Origin: JANPBY01 sp963851405
GTDB taxonomy: Bacteria; Actinomycetota; Actinomycetes; DATJPE01
Direction: 5' to 3'
DNA length: 64,000 nucleotides
Assembly (NCBI GenBank): GCA_963851405.1
Contig: CAWKPB010000007.1
Location: 124,001 to 188,000 of the forward strand
Each line of letters begins with the position of its first letter. Position 1 is the stretch's first letter. The notes under the pieces are model-generated. The model ran no database searches. It saw only the letters and a program-made list of their open reading frames with translations, and had not been told where the DNA came from. The position numbers and the translations under genes were made by a program. Shown piece by piece: positions 60,533 to 64,000 of this stretch.

Positions 60533-61918
60533 ATGGGTGGACGTTCGACGCAGCCCGCGCTCGCGGGTTACCCGCAACTGTTGGAACGGATACGCGCTGA
60601 CTACGCGGCGATCCCCGCGAGCGCGCCCGTCCGGTTGGCCAAGAAGACGTCGAATCTGTTCCGCATGCGGCATCAGACGCAGCACCCAGGGCTGGACGTG
60701 TCCGGGTTCTCGGGGGTCTTGTTCGTCGACGCGCAAGCCCGCACCGCTGACGTGCTCGGCATGACCACGTATGAGGATCTCGTCGATGCGACCCTGTTGC
60801 ACGGGCTGATGCCGCTAGTGGTGCCGGAACTGAAAACGATCACGCTTGGTGGGGCGGTGACCGGCCTCGGCATCGAGTCCACGTCGTTCCGCAACGGCTG
60901 TCCGCATGAGTCGGTCCTCGAGATGGACGTGCTGACCGGCGATGGGCGAATCATCACGGTGACTCCCCAAGGCGAGCACGCTGAGTTGTTTCACGGCTTC
61001 CCCAACTCCTACGGAACCCTCGGCTATGCATTGCGCCTGCGGATCGAGCTCGAGCCGGTCCTGCCTTACGTCATGCTCACGCACACCCGCTTCCACCATG
61101 CCGGGGAGTTCTCTGAGGCGATGTCCACGGCGATCGAGACGCGGATCCACGCGGACGTCGCGGTCGACTTCTTGGATGGAACGGTCTTTTCTGACGCCGA
61201 GATGTACCTCACCGCGGGGACCGCGGTCGCGGAGGCGCCGTACATCTCCGATTACACCGGGAACGAGATCTACTACCGCTCCATCCAGGCACGGTCCCGC
61301 GACTACCTCGCCATCCGCGACTACATCTGGCGTTGGGACACCGATTGGTTCTGGTGCTCGCGTGCCTTGTTCGTCCAGAAGCCGTGGGTGCGGAGGCTGA
61401 CCCCCAAGCAGTACCTGCGCTCAGACACCTACTGGAAGGTCGTGGGGTTCGAGCGGCGGCACGGCTGGAAGGCGGCGCTCGACCGTCGGCTGGGCAAGCC
61501 GGAGCAGGAGGCCGTGATTCAAGACGTCGAGGTGCCGATCGCGCGTCTGCCGGAGTTCCTCGAGTTCTTCCACCGCGAGATCGGAATCGCTCCGGTTTGG
61601 GTCTGCCCGTTACGGCAACGCGACCGTGACCGCACCTGGGACCTCTACGTTCTGGACCCCGACACGATCTACGCCAATGTGGGCTTTTGGTCGACGGTCT
61701 CGCTTCCGGCAGGTGCTGCCGACGGCCATCACAACCGTCGAATCGAGCAGGTGGTGGGCGAACTGGGCGGGCGCAAATCTCTTTACTCCACCTCGTTCTA
61801 CCCGCGCGAGGAGTTTTGGGCGACCTATGGCGGAGCCACATACGACGTGCTCAAGAAGTCTTATGATCCCGATCAGAGGTTGCTCAACCTGTACGAGAAG
61901 ACGGTTCAGGGGAGATGA
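60533..61918 (+). CDS. tmsA: FAD-dependent reductase TmsA/BfaA-like, 10-methyl fatty acid synthesis
   Basis: 461 residues. An FAD-binding PCMH domain with the P-loop-like TLGGAVTGLGIES (about 104-116), NGCPHESVLEMDVLTGDG and NSYGTLGY is followed by a substrate/NAD(P)H region with FWCSRALF. In mycobacteria the BfaA/TmsA family reduces the methylene group made by the partner methyltransferase, giving 10-methylstearic (tuberculostearic) acid. The stop overlaps the ATG of that partner (ATGA). The family link is by neighbourhood and domain match. Confidence 0.9.
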   Translation: MGGRSTQPALAGYPQLLERIRADYAAIPASAPVRLAKKTSNLFRMRHQTQHPGLDVSGFSGVLFVDAQARTADVLGMTTYEDLVDATLLHGLMPLVVPELKTITLGGAVTGLGIESTSFRNGCPHESVLEMDVLTGDGRIITVTPQGEHAELFHGFPNSYGTLGYALRLRIELEPVLPYVMLTHTRFHHAGEFSEAMSTAIETRIHADVAVDFLDGTVFSDAEMYLTAGTAVAEAPYISDYTGNEIYYRSIQARSRDYLAIRDYIWRWDTDWFWCSRALFVQKPWVRRLTPKQYLRSDTYWKVVGFERRHGWKAALDRRLGKPEQEAVIQDVEVPIARLPEFLEFFHREIGIAPVWVCPLRQRDRDRTWDLYVLDPDTIYANVGFWSTVSLPAGAADGHHNRRIEQVVGELGGRKSLYSTSFYPREEFWATYGGATYDVLKKSYDPDQRLLNLYEKTVQGR

Positions 61919-63168
61919 GTGCGGTGCAGTTGGCCGACGTGTTTGCGGGGGTGTTCGGTGAGGCCGGGCAGGTCGCGTTCACGGCGTACGACGGGTCCTC
62001 CTCCGGGCCGAAGGACGCCCTAGCGACCGTCGAGGTCCGCACTCCGCTGGCCCTTCGCTACATCCTCACGTCGCCAAACGATCTGGGCATGGCGAGGGCC
62101 TACGTTGCGAAGGCCCTCGAGGTGCATGGCGATTTCTACGCAGGGCTACGAGCGCTGGCCGATGCCAAGGCCGGAAACCTGACGCGCGAGCAGAAGATGA
62201 CGATCTTCCGTTCCGCTGGCGGGATGTCTGGCCTACGGCGCCCACCCATCCCGCCCGAGGAGTTTCGGCGCGGTCGCTTCCTCGCCGGACGCCGACACTC
62301 CAAGGAGCGTGACGCGGCCGCGATCAGTCATCACTACGACGTCTCCAACGAGTTCTACAGGTATCTGCTGGGGCCTTCCATGGCCTACACCTGCGCTGTC
62401 TATCCCGAGATCGATTCGACGTTGGATGAAGCGCAGGCGGAGAAGTTTGATCTGGTGGCACGCAAGCTCAGGCTCAGCTCGGGAATGAGACTGCTTGATG
62501 TCGGCTGTGGCTGGGGCGGCATGGTGATTCACGCCGCGAAGGAGTACGGGGTTCAAGGGTTGGGAGTCACCCTGTCCCGAAAGCAGGCGGAGTGGGCGGC
62601 GAAGGCTATCGCGGATGCCGGGCTGAGCGACTTGGCCGAGGTTCGCTACCTCGACTACCGCGATGTACCGGAGTCGAAGTTTGACGCGGTCTCCTCGATT
62701 GGGCTTACAGAACACATCGGACTGGCCCAGTTGCCGGAGTATTTCTCGTTCCTGCGCTCACGGGTACGCGAAGGCGGCCTGCTCCTCAATCACTGCATCA
62801 CCCGGCCGACGACGAAAGAACCTGCCGCCGCCCGCGGCTTCATTGACCGCTACATCTTCCCCGACGGTGAGTTGGAGGCCGTCGGCACGATTTCGTCGGC
62901 GATGCAGGACGAAGGCTGGGAAATTCGGCACGAGGAGAACCTCCGCGAGCACTATGCGATGACGTTGCGAGACTGGTCGGCCAACCTCGAGGACCACTGG
63001 ACGGAGTCCGTGGCCGAGGTTGGGCTGGGTCGGGCTCGGGTTTGGAAGCTCTATCTCGCCATGTCTCGGATCGGATTCGACATCCGAAAGATCGAGCTTC
63101 ACCAAGTGCTGGCCGCAAACGTGGCTCCCGACGGCCCGGCCGGAGTCCCGCTGCGCCCCTGGTTCTGA
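61915..63168 (+). CDS. tmsB: SAM-dependent fatty acid methyltransferase TmsB/BfaB-like (cyclopropane synthase family)
   Basis: 417 residues. An N-terminal family extension (about 1-115) precedes the core: SHHYDVSNEFYRYLLG, SAM motif LLDVGCGWGG (about 193-202), TLSRKQAEWAAKA, SIGLTEHIG and the conserved cysteine in NHCITRP (about 294). It should methylenate C10 of oleoyl chains in phospholipids, while TmsA reduces the product. A perfect inverted repeat follows the stop. Confidence 0.92.
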   Translation: MSAVQLADVFAGVFGEAGQVAFTAYDGSSSGPKDALATVEVRTPLALRYILTSPNDLGMARAYVAKALEVHGDFYAGLRALADAKAGNLTREQKMTIFRSAGGMSGLRRPPIPPEEFRRGRFLAGRRHSKERDAAAISHHYDVSNEFYRYLLGPSMAYTCAVYPEIDSTLDEAQAEKFDLVARKLRLSSGMRLLDVGCGWGGMVIHAAKEYGVQGLGVTLSRKQAEWAAKAIADAGLSDLAEVRYLDYRDVPESKFDAVSSIGLTEHIGLAQLPEYFSFLRSRVREGGLLLNHCITRPTTKEPAAARGFIDRYIFPDGELEAVGTISSAMQDEGWEIRHEENLREHYAMTLRDWSANLEDHWTESVAEVGLGRARVWKLYLAMSRIGFDIRKIELHQVLAANVAPDGPAGVPLRPWF

Positions 63169-63177
63169 CCCCCTGTA

Positions 63178-63235
63178 CCCACGACACGCCGTCGGTGCCC
63201 TCCGAGGAGGAGAGGCAAGGACGGCGTGTCGTGGG
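63178..63235. terminator. Perfect 16-bp inverted repeat between tmsB and narK-like gene
   Basis: Arms 63178-63193 and 63220-63235 (starting cccacgacacgccgtc) pair without mismatch. The loop is 26 bases. It lies in the 71-base convergent gap, so it probably ends transcription from both sides. Confidence 0.72.
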
Positions 63236-63239
63236 GCAA

Positions 63240-64000
63240 TCAGCTGGGCATCTCCGCGCCCTTGCGGGCGTAGTAGTGCCAGCAGATGACCGTGCCGATG
63301 AGCGCCAGGACCGCCAGGCCGACGAAGAAGGAACTCGGGGAGATCAGCGACAGCAGCACACCAAAGATGAACGGGCCGAAGGCGGCGATGGCCGCGGTCC
63401 ATCCGATGACGCCGCCGGCCTGCCGGCGGGCGAAGATCATCGGCATCTGCTTGAACGTCGAGGCGTTGCCTACTCCGGTGAAGAAGAAGATGACGATCAT
63501 GCCCCAGAAGAACCCGTCGAAGTCATCGACTGATGTGGGCGTCAGGGTGGTCGAGGTGAACAACGCTGCGATCGCGATGCCCAACGTGGCCACCAACGTC
63601 ACTCTCGCGCCGCCAAGTTTGTCGGCGATCGGGCCAGCGAGGATGCGCGCGGCGGAGCCGACCAAGGCTCCCCAGAACACGTACTTCACGGGGTCGAGGC
63701 CTGCCGCCCCAAAGACGTCACTGCCATAGGTGTTCTTGATCAGCAGGCCGAACTGGGCTGCGAGACCGGAGAACGTGCCGAAGGTGATGACATAGAGCAC
63801 GGTCATGAGCCAGGTGTGCTTGTTGGAGAAGATGTCGAACTGGTCGCGGACGCCGCGCGCTTGCACCGGAACGCTGCGCAAGAGCAGCCAAGCCAAGATC
63901 GTGCCGATCACGATGAACGGCACCCAGATGTAGCCGGCGTTCTGGTACCAGACCTCCTTGTCGATCCCCTTGCTCGTATCGATGTAGCGCTGCGAGGCCC
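63240..64000 (-). CDS. NarK-family nitrate/nitrite MFS transporter, C-terminal part
   Basis: The visible 252 residues are the C-terminal half; the N-terminus lies beyond the window. Family landmarks are YQNAGYIWVPF, a Gly-rich helix GTFSGLAAQFGLL, GALVGSAARILAGPIADKLGG (an MFS signature) and FFFTGVGNASTFKQMP, which matches the nitrate signature of NarK/NasA. About six to seven helices remain. It should carry nitrate or nitrite across the membrane. The gene starts outside the window, so no promoter or partner could be judged. Confidence 0.9.
   Translation of the reverse strand, partial: ASQRYIDTSKGIDKEVWYQNAGYIWVPFIVIGTILAWLLLRSVPVQARGVRDQFDIFSNKHTWLMTVLYVITFGTFSGLAAQFGLLIKNTYGSDVFGAAGLDPVKYVFWGALVGSAARILAGPIADKLGGARVTLVATLGIAIAALFTSTTLTPTSVDDFDGFFWGMIVIFFFTGVGNASTFKQMPMIFARRQAGGVIGWTAAIAAFGPFIFGVLLSLISPSSFFVGLAVLALIGTVICWHYYARKGAEMPS

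Noticed and set aside
1..64000. CRISPR arrays, transposases, integrases or phage genes
   Set aside because: No regularly spaced repeats, DDE/tyrosine/serine recombinase motifs, terminase or capsid features were seen on either strand.

Overview
The window is about 65% G+C DNA from an actinobacterium. The left end carries the block that usually follows gyrA near the chromosomal origin: the tail of a DUF3566 membrane protein, tRNA-Ile(GAT), a DLW-39 small protein, tRNA-Ala(TGC), a cyclophilin, a rhomboid protease, crgA, a class E sortase and trpG/pabA. It is followed by the kinase and cell-wall operon fhaA-fhaB-pstP-rodA-pbpA-pknB. Proteins with actinobacterial family signatures (CrgA, DLW-39, the Bpa proteasome activator ending in GQYL, DUF5926, TmsA/TmsB) support this placement. 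The genus cannot be named from the sequence. No insertion sequence, prophage, CRISPR array or integrase was seen, so this looks like ordinary chromosome. No gene-free stretch exceeds about 200 bases.

Layout. 1-8.1 kb: tRNA and housekeeping genes, an ABC exporter pair, a thiolase, a sortase and TrpG. 8.1-15.2 kb: the minus-strand cell-growth operon, nearly every junction overlapping. 15.4-17.1 kb: tRNA-Leu(CAG), then an ECF sigma factor coupled to a membrane-anchored partner and bracketed by two strong hairpins. 17.2-28.8 kb: an oxidoreductase, a MOSC protein, a two-component system divergent from an MMPL transporter, DUF2510/DUF4389 and beta-propeller proteins, a CoA-transferase and two CAP-domain proteins. 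28.8-38 kb: a plus-strand run with an Fpg/Nei glycosylase, FAD oxidase, GDPD, DUF5926, DUF4446, pheA, a GGDEF-EAL protein and serS. 38-46 kb: TrpB2, Bpa, tandem GNAT, quinone oxidoreductase, K+ channel, enoyl-CoA hydratase and a secreted protein. 46-53 kb: tRNA-Ser(TGA), a homocysteine methyltransferase coupled to a large winged-helix/NB-ARC regulator, and an MFS-cyclic-nucleotide-binding fusion. 53-64 kb: DacB-type peptidase, a lipoprotein subtilisin inhibitor, SURF1, MobA and an aromatic-type decarboxylase, phenylalanine hydroxylase, the tmsAB pair for 10-methyl branched fatty acids, and a NarK-type transporter cut by the window end.

Two patterns cut across the region. First, many genes that start a transcription unit have a TAnnnT hexamer ending 6-8 bases before the start codon with no Shine-Dalgarno sequence, the signature of leaderless mRNAs. 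I count eight clear cases, and they help fix several starts. Second, many adjacent genes overlap by four bases (ATGA, GTGA or TTGA), implying translational coupling. The most informative accessory content is tmsAB, the NB-ARC regulator with its methyltransferase, the MFS-cNMP fusion, the lipoprotein subtilisin inhibitor and the sigma-factor pair. Nothing here proves a wholly new system.
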